Part shown: in pieces, positions 52,653 through 61,843 of the stretch | Layout of the letters: each line of letters begins with the position of its first letter | Position numbering within the stretch: position 1 is the first letter of the stretch | NCBI GenBank assembly: GCA_902784465.1 | Contig: CACZUZ010000006.1 | Location: 1-63,192 of the forward strand | Source: an uncultured Bacteroidota bacterium | GTDB lineage: Bacteria > Bacteroidota > Bacteroidia > Bacteroidales > P3 | Reading direction: 5' to 3' | DNA: 63,192 nt | The notes under the pieces: model-generated | What the model was told of the DNA's origin: nothing | The model's input: the letters and a program-made list of their open reading frames with translations, nothing else | The model's database searches: none | Position numbers and translations under genes: made by a program

Positions 52653-53894
52653 ATGAATTTACGCGAGCAATTCCACATCCTCGACCAACAGGCATACGGC
52701 CACCCGCTAGTCTACTTTGACAACGCTGCGACAACCCAAAAGCCGCAGTCGGTAATCGACGCACTGGCAGGCTACTACACCACTCTCAACAGCAACATCC
52801 ATCGCGGAGCCCACTACCTTGCCGCCAAAGCCACCGACGAATACGAGCAGACCCGTCGTGCCGTGCAACAATTCATCAACGCCCGCCACAGCCACGAAAT
52901 AGTATTCACCCGTGGCACCACAGAGAGCATCAACCTCGTGGCCGCCACCTTCGGCGAGCGATTTCTGGGAGAGGGCGACGAAGTGATAGTGTCGGGCATG
53001 GAGCACCACAGCAACATCGTACCCTGGCAGCTGGCATGCGGCCGCAAGGGGGCATCGCTACGCGTCATTCCGTTCAGCGACGAAGGAGTATTGGACCTCA
53101 ATGTCTACCGCAGCCTCATCAACGAGAAGACACGCATCGTGGCAGTGAACCATGTAAGCAATACCCTCGGCACAATAAACCCAGTGAAAGAGATTGTGGA
53201 GATTGCTCATAGCCACGGAGTTCCGGTATTAGTCGACGGGGCTCAGTCCATTTCGCACATGGCTGTCGATGTGCAGTCCTTGGGATGCGACTTCTACTGC
53301 TTTTCAGGCCATAAGATGTATGCGCCGATGGGAGTCGGCGTGATGTATGGCCGCGAAGAGATATTGGAGCAACTGCCTCCTTATCAGGGTGGTGGCGAGA
53401 TGATAAAAGAGGTGACATTCGAACGCACCACTTATAATGAGTTGCCATTCAAGTTCGAAGCCGGCACACCGTCGGTAGGCGACGTGTTGGGACTCAAGGC
53501 TGCCATCGCTTTCATGCTTGAAGTAGGCATCGACAACATAGCAAAGCATGAAAAAGAGCTCACCGACTACGCCACCGAGCAACTCCTACAGATTGACGGT
53601 CTCCGCATCTTTGGCACCGCCCAAAACAAGGCCTCCGTCATCTCCTTCCTATTACACTCAAACATTCACACATTCACACATTCAAGCATTCATTACATCC
53701 ACCCCTACGACGTGGGGACGCTGCTCGACAAGCTGGGCATCGCCGTCCGCACGGGACACCATTGCACACAACCCATCATGGACCGCTACGGCATCCCTGG
53801 CACAGTAAGGGCCTCGTTCGCAATATACAACACCTTGGAAGAGGTCGACCTCCTAGTAAAAGCCCTCAACAGAATAGCACCAATGCTTTTATAG
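52653..53894 (+). CDS. sufS: SufS-type cysteine desulfurase
   Basis: SufS takes sulfur from cysteine for iron-sulfur cluster assembly. The 413-residue protein has VYFDNAATTQKP, ANIHRGAHYL-type (here SNIHRGAHYL), the PLP lysine in FSGHKMYAPMG and the persulfide cysteine in RTGHHCTQP. An extra segment of about 14 residues (336-347 and nearby) sits directly before the conserved HPYDVG and is encoded by an 8-bp tandem repeat. sufBCD are not adjacent. It follows the 59-residue gene by four bases. Confidence 0.92.
   Translation: MNLREQFHILDQQAYGHPLVYFDNAATTQKPQSVIDALAGYYTTLNSNIHRGAHYLAAKATDEYEQTRRAVQQFINARHSHEIVFTRGTTESINLVAATFGERFLGEGDEVIVSGMEHHSNIVPWQLACGRKGASLRVIPFSDEGVLDLNVYRSLINEKTRIVAVNHVSNTLGTINPVKEIVEIAHSHGVPVLVDGAQSISHMAVDVQSLGCDFYCFSGHKMYAPMGVGVMYGREEILEQLPPYQGGGEMIKEVTFERTTYNELPFKFEAGTPSVGDVLGLKAAIAFMLEVGIDNIAKHEKELTDYATEQLLQIDGLRIFGTAQNKASVISFLLHSNIHTFTHSSIHYIHPYDVGTLLDKLGIAVRTGHHCTQPIMDRYGIPGTVRASFAIYNTLEEVDLLVKALNRIAPMLL
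53660..53691 (+). repeat. Four-copy 8-bp tandem repeat inside sufS
   Basis: Units AAACATTC, ACACATTC, ACACATTC, AAGCATTC are contiguous and encode about residues 336-347 of SufS. Eight is not a multiple of three, so a single-unit change would shift the frame ahead of the catalytic cysteine. Confidence 0.88.
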
Positions 53895-53927
53895 CTGATT
53901 ATCAAAACATAATTACAATCCACACCT

Positions 53928-55637
53928 TTGCTCAAGACACTACACATAGAAAATTACGCTCTCATCGAGCAGAGCGACATCGAGTTCGACAATTGCTTTG
54001 TTGCAATCACAGGCGAGACCGGTGCGGGCAAGAGCATCATGCTTGGCGCACTGGCGCTGTTGCTTGGTGGCAGAGCCGACAGCCATACCCTTTTCGACCC
54101 TGAACGCAAGTGCATAGTCGAGGCCGTCTTCGAGACAAAAGGACTTGCCATCGAGACACTTTTCGAGGCCGAGGATGTAGACTACGGAGATGACAGCACG
54201 GTCATCATCCGGCGCGAGATACTGCCCTCCGGCAAATCGCGAGCATTCGTGAACGACACGCCTGTAGGACTTGCATTCCTCAAGGAATTGGGACAAAGGC
54301 TAATAGACATCCACTCGCAGCATGCCAACCTCCTGCTTGGCGACAGCGGATTTCAGACATCGCTGCTGGACATACTGGCCGACGATTCGAAAGAGCTGGC
54401 TGACTATCAAGACTGTTACCGCAAATACACACAACTGAAAAAAGAGCTTGAGCAACTCAGCGCCGAAGAGCAGCAGAACCGCAAAGACTACGACTACAAC
54501 AAGTTCCTCTTCGACGAGTTGGAGAGCGCCAACCTCAGCGAAGGAGAACAAGAGGAGCTGGAACAGGAGTCGGCACTACTGGCCAATGCAGAAGGCATCA
54601 AGGAGACACTCACACAGATTGTAGCCATCAGCGACGGAGACGATGACTCAGCCATCTCGAGGTTGAGCAGCTGCAAGACGCTGCTTTCAAAGCTGACACA
54701 CATCACCACTGATTTCCAAAGCCTTTACGAAAGATTAGATTCCACGCTCATAGAGTTGCGCGACATAGTTTCGACACTCGACAGCGCCAACGAGGCCACC
54801 GTGTTCTCGCCCGAACGCCAACAGGAGGTCGACGACCGTCTGGCACACATCTACAAGCTGCAAAAGAAACATGGCGTGGAGAGCATCGCCGAGCTGCTGT
54901 CGATACAGAACCAACTGAGCCAGCGACTTGCAGCCATCGACATCACCGACGAGAGGATTCATCAGGTAATGGAGGCTGTAGACATTGCTTACAAAAAGCT
55001 GCAAAGCAAAGGCATTGCACTGACCAAATGCCGAAATCGAGGTGGGGAAACGCTACACGACCAAATCACACCTCTCCTTGCCGAGCTGGGCATGCCCAAT
55101 GGAACCATCAAGGTAGAGCTACGACCATCAGACAATTACAGTCTCACAGGATGCGACCACGTCGCCATACTCTTCAACGCCAACAAGGGAGGGGAGCTGC
55201 GCGAGATTGCCAAGGTGGCGTCGGGCGGTGAGATGTCGCGACTCATGCTAGCCATCAAGTCGCTCACGGCACGTGCGGGGCTGCTACCGACCATCATTTT
55301 CGACGAAATAGACACCGGCATTTCGGGCGACATATCACTGAGGGTAGGAGATATCATGAAACGCATGGCTGCAGAATCAGTAAACGGTCATGCCGGTATG
55401 CAGGTCATTGCCATAACACACCTGCCACAGATAGCTGCCCGAGCCACACAACACTACAAAGTATACAAGGGAGAGCTAGAAGGGCGCACGACATCGAACA
55501 TACGCCTACTTGCCACCGACGAACGCCGCTACGAACTTGCCGTCATGCTTTCCTCCAACCCGCCATCCGATGCCGCCCTGCAGACAGCAACGGAACTGAT
55601 GGCCGAGAACGACAGAAGCCAAACAACCGACAATTGA
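53928..55637 (+). CDS. recN: DNA repair protein RecN (SMC-like)
   Basis: RecN is an SMC-like ATPase that acts early in double-strand break repair. The 569-residue protein shows Walker A GETGAGKS (about 30-37), a coiled-coil centre (about 150-380), the signature VASGGEMSRLMLAIKSL and Walker B PTIIFDEIDTGISG. The start codon is TTG; it gives the universal LKTLHIENYALIE opening, and no ATG is suitable. The M23 peptidase gene overlaps its stop codon. Confidence 0.93.
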   Translation: MLKTLHIENYALIEQSDIEFDNCFVAITGETGAGKSIMLGALALLLGGRADSHTLFDPERKCIVEAVFETKGLAIETLFEAEDVDYGDDSTVIIRREILPSGKSRAFVNDTPVGLAFLKELGQRLIDIHSQHANLLLGDSGFQTSLLDILADDSKELADYQDCYRKYTQLKKELEQLSAEEQQNRKDYDYNKFLFDELESANLSEGEQEELEQESALLANAEGIKETLTQIVAISDGDDDSAISRLSSCKTLLSKLTHITTDFQSLYERLDSTLIELRDIVSTLDSANEATVFSPERQQEVDDRLAHIYKLQKKHGVESIAELLSIQNQLSQRLAAIDITDERIHQVMEAVDIAYKKLQSKGIALTKCRNRGGETLHDQITPLLAELGMPNGTIKVELRPSDNYSLTGCDHVAILFNANKGGELREIAKVASGGEMSRLMLAIKSLTARAGLLPTIIFDEIDTGISGDISLRVGDIMKRMAAESVNGHAGMQVIAITHLPQIAARATQHYKVYKGELEGRTTSNIRLLATDERRYELAVMLSSNPPSDAALQTATELMAENDRSQTTDN

Positions 55638-57418
55638 AGACAATAAAACAAATATTATCCTTAATCTTAACCCTTTGCGTTGTGGTGATTGCCACAGCAC
55701 AAGAGTACCCGAAGCCACCGCAGGTGAACGGACAGCTGCCACTACGGCTGCCCCTCGCCATGTCGGGCGACTTTGCCGAGATACGCCCCAACCACTTCCA
55801 CTCGGGGCTCGACATCCGCACCGATGGCGAGGAGGGGAAGCCCGTCTACGCCCCTGCCGACGGCTACGTGAGCCGCATCAGCATCTCGGCCTGGGGAGGC
55901 GGCAAGGTGCTTTATATTGCACATCCTGATGGATATACGACAGTATACATGCACCTCAGTACATTCTGCGGCAGAATAAGCGAGTATGTCCACAACTACC
56001 AGTATAGTCACCATGTGTATGCATTCGATGCCAAGCTGCCCGTCGACTCGATCAAAGTGCGAAAAGGCGATTTGGTGGCCCTGACAGGCAACACAGGAGG
56101 CTCAATGGGGCCGCATCTCCACTATGAGATAAGAATCACTGAGAACGACCAGACAATCAACCCTCTGCATTTCGGACTACCCTACAGCGACCCCATAGCA
56201 CCCACCATTGCCGGCATCAAGCTCTATCCCGCCACCATAAACAGCACTATAGATGGCCGCAACAAGGAGCTGAAAATCTATTCAGCCTCATCATCCAAAA
56301 AAGGAAGAAATATTAGCGCCCTCGGGCAGTCGCGCTATCAACCAGTATTAGTGAGCGGCCGCTTCTACACAGGCATCTACACCTACGACCAGATGGAGTA
56401 CGGTTCGCACAGCAAAAACGGAGTGGAACGCATCGAGCTGTACGTCGACGACACACTATTTCATACCTATAGCGTGCCGTCCTTTATTTTCGAGGAGACA
56501 CGCGCCATCAACGCCATCATCGACTACCGCGAGTATCAACGCAGTCGCGAATACTACATAGTGAGCCGTCGACTCCACGGCGACCCGACCAACTTCAACA
56601 GCGTCACCCGCGACTTCGGCTATCTACAGTTCGACGACGATAAGACGCACAGACTACAGTACCGCGTCAGCGACTACAAAGGCAACAGCACTACGCACAC
56701 CTTCTACGTCCGCGACACCGGTAGCCACAACAAACAGACAGACCATGCAAGCGACATACAGGCAATAGAGCATACCGGCATACAGACCCCTGGCGAACCC
56801 ATAGCCTATTACAAGCCATTCCATCTGGTGCGCGAAGGCTTTACGCTCGACGTAGAGGCCAACAACATATACGGGAACGACTACATCCTCTACAGCTGCA
56901 ATGCCGATGGGGGAGGGATTACGCAGCAGCACAGCGTATCGCTACGCCGCAACCCTTTGCCGCCGCATGACCGCATCAAGATAGCCCTAGCAATACCCGA
57001 CAAGGTGCCACAGGCGCTGCATTCAAAGCTAGTCGTAGTCTGCATGAATGGCAAGAAGACGACGGCATGTCCGTCAAAGAACGAGGGCAACCATGTATCA
57101 GCCACCAGTCGGTCGTGGGGCAGTTTCGCGCTGCGTCTGGACACCGTTCCGCCAACCATCAGAGCGAACGGCTTTGGGGATAACAGCGTAATCAAAGAGA
57201 ACAAAATCACAGTCATTATTGGCGACAACCTCTCAGGAGTGGAGCATTACAGTTGCACCGTCAATGGCGAATGGCGGGTAGTGGAGCATGACGGGAAGAG
57301 TTCCTCATTGACTCTCAGCGCACGGCTGCTCAGAAAGGGAAGAAACACACTACAGTACACAATCACCGATGCAGTAGGCAACATCAGAACCAAAGAGTAC
57401 GTAGTCTACAGAAACTAA
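55634..57418 (+). CDS. Secreted M23 (LytM-type) metallopeptidase
   Basis: A TTG start overlaps the recN stop. The 594-residue protein has a signal peptide ending ATAQ (about 22). The LytM domain (about 40-185) has the zinc ligands in HFHSGLDIR and in GPHLHYEIR, plus the GYTTVYMHLS strand. Such enzymes cut peptidoglycan cross-links. The long C-terminal part has beta-rich Ig-like regions, common in Bacteroidetes homologues. It may remodel the wall during growth or secretion. aroK follows by 20 bases. Confidence 0.9.
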   Translation: MKTIKQILSLILTLCVVVIATAQEYPKPPQVNGQLPLRLPLAMSGDFAEIRPNHFHSGLDIRTDGEEGKPVYAPADGYVSRISISAWGGGKVLYIAHPDGYTTVYMHLSTFCGRISEYVHNYQYSHHVYAFDAKLPVDSIKVRKGDLVALTGNTGGSMGPHLHYEIRITENDQTINPLHFGLPYSDPIAPTIAGIKLYPATINSTIDGRNKELKIYSASSSKKGRNISALGQSRYQPVLVSGRFYTGIYTYDQMEYGSHSKNGVERIELYVDDTLFHTYSVPSFIFEETRAINAIIDYREYQRSREYYIVSRRLHGDPTNFNSVTRDFGYLQFDDDKTHRLQYRVSDYKGNSTTHTFYVRDTGSHNKQTDHASDIQAIEHTGIQTPGEPIAYYKPFHLVREGFTLDVEANNIYGNDYILYSCNADGGGITQQHSVSLRRNPLPPHDRIKIALAIPDKVPQALHSKLVVVCMNGKKTTACPSKNEGNHVSATSRSWGSFALRLDTVPPTIRANGFGDNSVIKENKITVIIGDNLSGVEHYSCTVNGEWRVVEHDGKSSSLTLSARLLRKGRNTLQYTITDAVGNIRTKEYVVYRN

Positions 57419-57438
57419 AAGAAGACAAGGGGGAGAGA

Positions 57439-57945
57439 ATGGTATACCTTATCGGATATAGCTACAGCGGCAAAAGCACGCTGGGACGGCGACTGGCAGA
57501 GTTGCTGGGTTACGACATTTTCGATACCGACAGAGCCATCGAAAACAGATACCATACCACGATACCCATACTCTTCGCGCGCTATGGCGAGAAGGCATTC
57601 CGCATCATAGAGCGACAGATACTCTTCAGCACTGGCGAGATGCAGCGCACCGTAGTCGCCACCGGAGGAGGGACAGCCTGTAGCGACGAGAACATCCGGT
57701 TCATGCTAGAGCATGGCACGGTGGTACACCTATCGATGACCGTCGACGACATACTGCGACGGTACGCCACATCACGCAAGGTGCGGCCACTGCTTGAAGG
57801 GATGAGCGACGAGGAGCGACGACACTACGTGGAGAAGCACCTCGCCCAACGCCTCCCCTACTACCGGCAGGCCCACATCACCCTGCCCGCCGTAGACGCC
57901 ACCGCCGAATCCCTCCGCGATTTACTAAACCTGCCAATCCCCTAA
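57439..57945 (+). CDS. aroK: Shikimate kinase
   Basis: The 168-residue kinase phosphorylates shikimate at O3. The P-loop GYSYSGKST is at 6-14; the magnesium/substrate aspartates lie in FDTDRAIE (28-35). FRIIE, VVATGGGTA and the lid arginine in RKVRPLL are present. The P-loop is slightly unusual (YSYSGKS, where GxxGAGKS is common). It is last in the recN-M23-aroK run. Confidence 0.92.
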   Translation: MVYLIGYSYSGKSTLGRRLAELLGYDIFDTDRAIENRYHTTIPILFARYGEKAFRIIERQILFSTGEMQRTVVATGGGTACSDENIRFMLEHGTVVHLSMTVDDILRRYATSRKVRPLLEGMSDEERRHYVEKHLAQRLPYYRQAHITLPAVDATAESLRDLLNLPIP

Positions 57946-58038
57946 AAAAATTTTCATCAAAAACGTTACTTTTTCGTTTTTTTGCGACTTATATTATATA
58001 GGGTTACCTTTTTTCTTCACCTACATTGTCCCTAACGC

Positions 58039-58596
58039 ATGAAGCGTCGCAAAAAGACATATCTCTCTTCTGACGAACCGCCTGTCAACCAGCGCTCTTC
58101 TGACAATATGTCAGAGGAAGAGCGCTTTATGCTGATGCTGAGCAAAAATCAAAGTACCATTTTGCAAATCTGCTCCTTCTTCTCCAATCCTCATTCCGAC
58201 AGCATCAACGACCTCTATCAGGACATCGCCTGCGCCTTATGGGAGTCGTGGCCTTCCCTACGTCACGAGGCCGCCACCGACTCGTGGGTGCGTCGCGTAG
58301 CCACCAACGTGGCCATTTCTGCGTTCCGCAACAACCGTAAACGACAAAAGTTTGTGCCCTTAGAGGACTGGATGTGCGATGCTGTCTCTGAAGAAACATC
58401 CAATGCCCCTCCCGATTACAAAAAAATTTTGGAAAACCTCAAACCCAAGTTCCGCGCCATTTTATATCTGCATCTTGAAGGCTATACTATTAAAGATATT
58501 TCAGAAACTCTCGGCATCACCAAGGCCGCCGTCAAGCAACGACTTTACAGGATACGACTAATAATAAACAAAACAAAAAAAACAATATATGAGTAA
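58039..58596 (+). CDS. ECF RNA polymerase sigma factor
   Basis: The 185-residue protein has sigma region 2 (SINDLYQDIACALWESWPSL, then SWVRRVATNVAISAFR) and region 4 with a helix-turn-helix (GYTIKDISETLGITKAAVKQRLYRIR). The first 40 residues are polar and not conserved in the family. No FecR-type anti-sigma is adjacent. Instead the next gene, overlapping by eight bases, encodes a membrane protein that is the best candidate for a partner. The group as a whole is unassigned. Confidence 0.88.
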   Translation: MKRRKKTYLSSDEPPVNQRSSDNMSEEERFMLMLSKNQSTILQICSFFSNPHSDSINDLYQDIACALWESWPSLRHEAATDSWVRRVATNVAISAFRNNRKRQKFVPLEDWMCDAVSEETSNAPPDYKKILENLKPKFRAILYLHLEGYTIKDISETLGITKAAVKQRLYRIRLIINKTKKTIYE

Positions 58597-59146
58597 AACA
58601 AACATATATCCTTCTGATAAGAGTATGGATCTGCCCTCTTTCGACGATTTGAAAGCCACTTTCGATAAACAAAACCAAATTATCGATGCAATCGTCGAAC
58701 GCCATGATGCCAACCCAAAGAGCCTCAATTTCGCAGGTCTCAGGGTTGCGCGTCGCAAAAAAATCCTGCTCCTTGCGTTTCTGTTTCTTGCCTCTGTTTC
58801 ATTCTCCGTCTTATGGAGCCTCAACCTTGGTCAATACAACTACGACCTGGCCTTTCTAATTCTCTCCATCACCATTGAATTCGTATATATTATCCTCTCG
58901 CTCGTGTTCTTCTCCAAACTCTCCATCTATTTCCGCCACCTCTACCCATTGTGGTTTATCATGCCTTTTTCTCCTGCCAACACTTCTCGTTTCAGTCAGT
59001 TCCAGATTCCAACAGTCAGATATTCTGCCACCATCGGCGTCGCCGCCACTGTCGCCATTGCTTTCATTGTCAACAGTTCAGCTTATGCAATAACCCCCGA
59101 CACAGAAGCCACACAACAACTCGTTTATATTCTCGAAAAAATATGA
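58589..59146 (+). CDS. Membrane protein coupled to the ECF sigma factor
   Basis: The 185-residue protein has a cytoplasmic, charged N-terminus (about 1-57), then hydrophobic segments near 59-77, 88-108 and 145-165. It starts eight bases before the sigma stop and ends on a four-base overlap with the next gene. No zinc-binding or known anti-sigma motif is visible, but position and topology fit a membrane-bound anti-sigma or sensor. I do not recognise a family. Confidence 0.7.
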   Translation: MSKTNIYPSDKSMDLPSFDDLKATFDKQNQIIDAIVERHDANPKSLNFAGLRVARRKKILLLAFLFLASVSFSVLWSLNLGQYNYDLAFLILSITIEFVYIILSLVFFSKLSIYFRHLYPLWFIMPFSPANTSRFSQFQIPTVRYSATIGVAATVAIAFIVNSSAYAITPDTEATQQLVYILEKI

Positions 59147-59640
59147 AAAGCCTGCGATCATCAAAAATAACAACCTCATGGCTCTTCACCTTCACAGTTT
59201 GCCTGCTGTTGGTTGGAGGTGCTATCACTGTCGTTTTTTGGCCACGACAATATGGGAGCGAAATTTACCAGTATTATTCTAACATTAAAGGAATAAAAGC
59301 CAGCTATTTCGAGAACTATCGCATCAACGACACCGTTTTTGTTGACATCACTCTTCTGGAGGCTGTCGACTCCAACGGGTGGAATATATTATGTGAAGAT
59401 TTATTTATTGTAAAGTTGGATTCCTTATCCCAAAAGAAAGTTGACAACGGTAAGGATTTAATATTCACCAAACAACTAAGCATAAATGACCTCTCAAAAA
59501 CCAACACTTCAACATCCGAAGACTCTGTTTTAAGAACAGTCTCTTATTTGAGAAAAGAAGTGTGTGTCTTCCATACTAAAAACGAGAAAGAAAGACATGC
59601 GGTTTATTATTACAACTTCGATAAAACCACAAAACAATAA
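59143..59640 (+). CDS. Single-pass membrane protein of unknown function
   Basis: The 165-residue protein has one N-terminal membrane helix (about 12-34, WLFTFTVCLLLVGGAITVVFW) and a periplasmic domain rich in Asp, Lys and Thr. Its ATG overlaps the stop of the previous gene (ATGA). It appears to be the third member of the sigma operon. No recognised family. Confidence 0.7.
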   Translation: MKSLRSSKITTSWLFTFTVCLLLVGGAITVVFWPRQYGSEIYQYYSNIKGIKASYFENYRINDTVFVDITLLEAVDSNGWNILCEDLFIVKLDSLSQKKVDNGKDLIFTKQLSINDLSKTNTSTSEDSVLRTVSYLRKEVCVFHTKNEKERHAVYYYNFDKTTKQ

Positions 59641-59652
59641 TAACATTCAATC

Positions 59653-60066
59653 ATGAAAAAAATAATCACAACTATCGCACTCCTCTCAGTGCTCGGAACA
59701 TTGGCCGTCAGCTGCCAGAAAGAAACCATCTCGGAACCAACCGCTATCATGGCTGAGGACAGCGCCATCTACAGGGTAAGTTACACTGTCGATGGAATAA
59801 CCTATAATCTAACGCTCATTGGCGATGATGCTTGGCAAGACTTTGTGAAACGCATGATTGCATTAGCCGAACAGGGTCATAGAGTGACTTTCCGTAACGA
59901 GAATTCATCATCTCAGGCCGCTTCTGCCAAAGAAGTCATTACATACACAACCACCAGCCATGATGATGCCTATGAATGGGCTGAAAAAAAGGGAAAAGAA
60001 GGATACGACGTAACAATTGAATATAACGAAAGAACCGGCAAATACACCTGCACCGCCATCAAATAA
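59653..60066 (+). CDS. Small lipoprotein of the sigma operon
   Basis: The 137-residue protein has a lipoprotein signal (lipobox AVSC, cysteine 21). The mature part is short and polar, with a YRVSYTVDGITYNLTLIGDD strand region and an EWAEKKGKEGYDVTIEYNE segment. It lies 12 bases after the previous gene. No family recognised. Confidence 0.7.
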   Translation: MKKIITTIALLSVLGTLAVSCQKETISEPTAIMAEDSAIYRVSYTVDGITYNLTLIGDDAWQDFVKRMIALAEQGHRVTFRNENSSSQAASAKEVITYTTTSHDDAYEWAEKKGKEGYDVTIEYNERTGKYTCTAIK

Positions 60067-60115
60067 ACATCAACATTAACAAATAATCCTCATCATTAAC
60101 AAGCAAAACACAATT

Positions 60116-60250
60116 ATGAAAAAGTCATTGTTTATTTTATGCTGTATTTCATTCCTTGGTACAGCATTCTGCCAAAACAGCGTCGTTGTTTCGGAACAGA
60201 GCATACACGGCAACACGCTGAATTCGGTAATCAAGGAATGCCAAAACTAA
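60116..60250 (+). pseudogene. Truncated paralogue of the following secreted protein
   Basis: A 44-codon frame begins with a signal peptide (MKKSLFILCCISFLGTAF) and continues NSVVVSEQSIHGNTLNSVIKECQN before a stop. The same layout is seen at 60402 (YSVTASKQNLHGVVNHTIIKEY), so this looks like the first part of a duplicated gene whose remainder is lost. It could instead encode a short secreted peptide. Confidence 0.6.
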
Positions 60251-60286
60251 TAATGTATAAACATAATAATATAGGAGAACAAGACC

Positions 60287-60325
60287 ATGAAAAGAATACT
60301 AGCAATTTTACTGTTCGCAGGTTGA
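60287..60325 (+). pseudogene. Signal-peptide-only remnant
   Basis: Twelve codons, MKRILAILLFAG, then a stop. It looks like the start of another secreted protein gene that lost its body. The call rests only on the signal-like composition and position. Confidence 0.35.
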
Positions 60326-60401
60326 GAACAAAAACCAACTCGCTATCCTTTAGACTTTACTAAACGTAATAATTCAATATTCAAACGTTAATAACATTTT
60401 T

Positions 60402-61841
60402 ATGAAAAAAATTTTTTGTATCCTGTACTTGTCCCTTTTAGGGTGTACAGTGTTAGGCCAATATTCTGTCACGGCTTCAAAGCAGAATTTGCATGGTGTG
60501 GTAAATCACACGATTATAAAAGAATATGATTATCCCAAAACAATTTCATGTGTTTTCTCAGATAACACAAAGTCTACTTTTATCCTGTCTGACCAGACTT
60601 TACAAACAAAAGAGTTTACATTGAACAATATTAAGGTGAATGACATGATGTTTGCCAGAAAAGCCACAGGATTATATGACACACTAATTTTCTGCGGAAA
60701 GGATTTGACGACAGGTTTTGCTATGGTGGGATATTTTAATATTAACGATGTTTTTAATGGCTCTGGGCAAGTCTTTGTTCAGGACTCTATTGTTTCAGCT
60801 TATCCAAATATAATGGTCGATGAGCTAACACGAATGGCTATTTATGCTTCTGAAGTCGGCACCCATGTTGTATGCATTGGTCGGAATAAGGAGGATTATC
60901 CATGTTTGGTCGATTTTGTTTACCACACTGCTTGGGGTCCAATGGTATGGAGCTACAAATCAGGTTTTATCCCGGACCATTTTGAAACAATGTATGATAT
61001 TAAATACCTTCATACGATACTTGAAGACTACCTTGTTACAGCAGGTATGGATAACACGTATGGACGATATCTTAATTTGAGGGTATATAAACTCGACAAT
61101 GTTTTTTCTTCTTCTGGAATCCAGAACATCAAACATGTTTTTTGCATTGACACGACTTTCGGTGCAGAATGGATAAAGGATGATGTCCTGTTAGAGTATG
61201 TGACGGATGGCTTTTTCTCAACAGTATCATATATTAAACCTGATGAATTTCCGCAAGAAAAAACCGACAGAAGCGTTTTTATTGATTGTGTGCATATTGG
61301 AATCTACAATTTGAGTTCATTGGTTGCGGGTTCGTTGACTAGTATGGTAAAAAGCACATTGCTTGAGCCGCAAACTCAGATTAACAATAAATTGACGAGA
61401 TATTGTCAAGGCAGGAATAATCGATATGTCTTTTTGCAAGAAATACGAAATCATTTGTCTGTTTTTTCAAGCGTTTTCTGTGAGTTCAAGATAGATTTGC
61501 CAAGTATGGATTTGAATGCGCTCACTAAATATAAAACAACTAATGAGATCTTTCAAGGATTAGATAATCATAATTCTGCGAGTCAGTATGTTTTAAGCGG
61601 ATACAATACTGAAAACAGTACCCTTTTGAAGTATGGGATGATGACTTATAATAATCAAAATGTTTGCGCGAAAATACTAAAATGTGACATGTCCAACCCG
61701 AATCCTTACAAATCTGTTAATTCAAAGAAAGATTATATTCATATAGCCTCACCATTCAGTTTTGAGGAGTGTCGTGTGGAGATTGTGCGTGCGCCAATTA
61801 CAATAGAATGTCAAATGTTTAACCAAAGTATGGAGGAATAA
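60402..61841 (+). CDS. Secreted protein of unknown function
   Basis: The 479-residue protein has a signal peptide ending at about LGQY (residue 20). The body is beta-rich and mixed, with no recognised domain. A T9SS sorting domain is not visible at its end. The gene is clearly more AT-rich than most of the window. It has a truncated relative at 60116-60250, so it belongs to a small, duplicated and partly decayed family. It stops two bases before the next gene. Confidence 0.7.
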   Translation: MKKIFCILYLSLLGCTVLGQYSVTASKQNLHGVVNHTIIKEYDYPKTISCVFSDNTKSTFILSDQTLQTKEFTLNNIKVNDMMFARKATGLYDTLIFCGKDLTTGFAMVGYFNINDVFNGSGQVFVQDSIVSAYPNIMVDELTRMAIYASEVGTHVVCIGRNKEDYPCLVDFVYHTAWGPMVWSYKSGFIPDHFETMYDIKYLHTILEDYLVTAGMDNTYGRYLNLRVYKLDNVFSSSGIQNIKHVFCIDTTFGAEWIKDDVLLEYVTDGFFSTVSYIKPDEFPQEKTDRSVFIDCVHIGIYNLSSLVAGSLTSMVKSTLLEPQTQINNKLTRYCQGRNNRYVFLQEIRNHLSVFSSVFCEFKIDLPSMDLNALTKYKTTNEIFQGLDNHNSASQYVLSGYNTENSTLLKYGMMTYNNQNVCAKILKCDMSNPNPYKSVNSKKDYIHIASPFSFEECRVEIVRAPITIECQMFNQSMEE

Positions 61842-61843
61842 TA

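Larger units (their letters stand above)
60067..60401 (+). other. Gap with two gene remnants
   Basis: This AT-rich stretch carries two short leader-type frames (60116-60250 and 60287-60325), described separately. Nothing else recognisable is in it. Confidence 0.6.
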
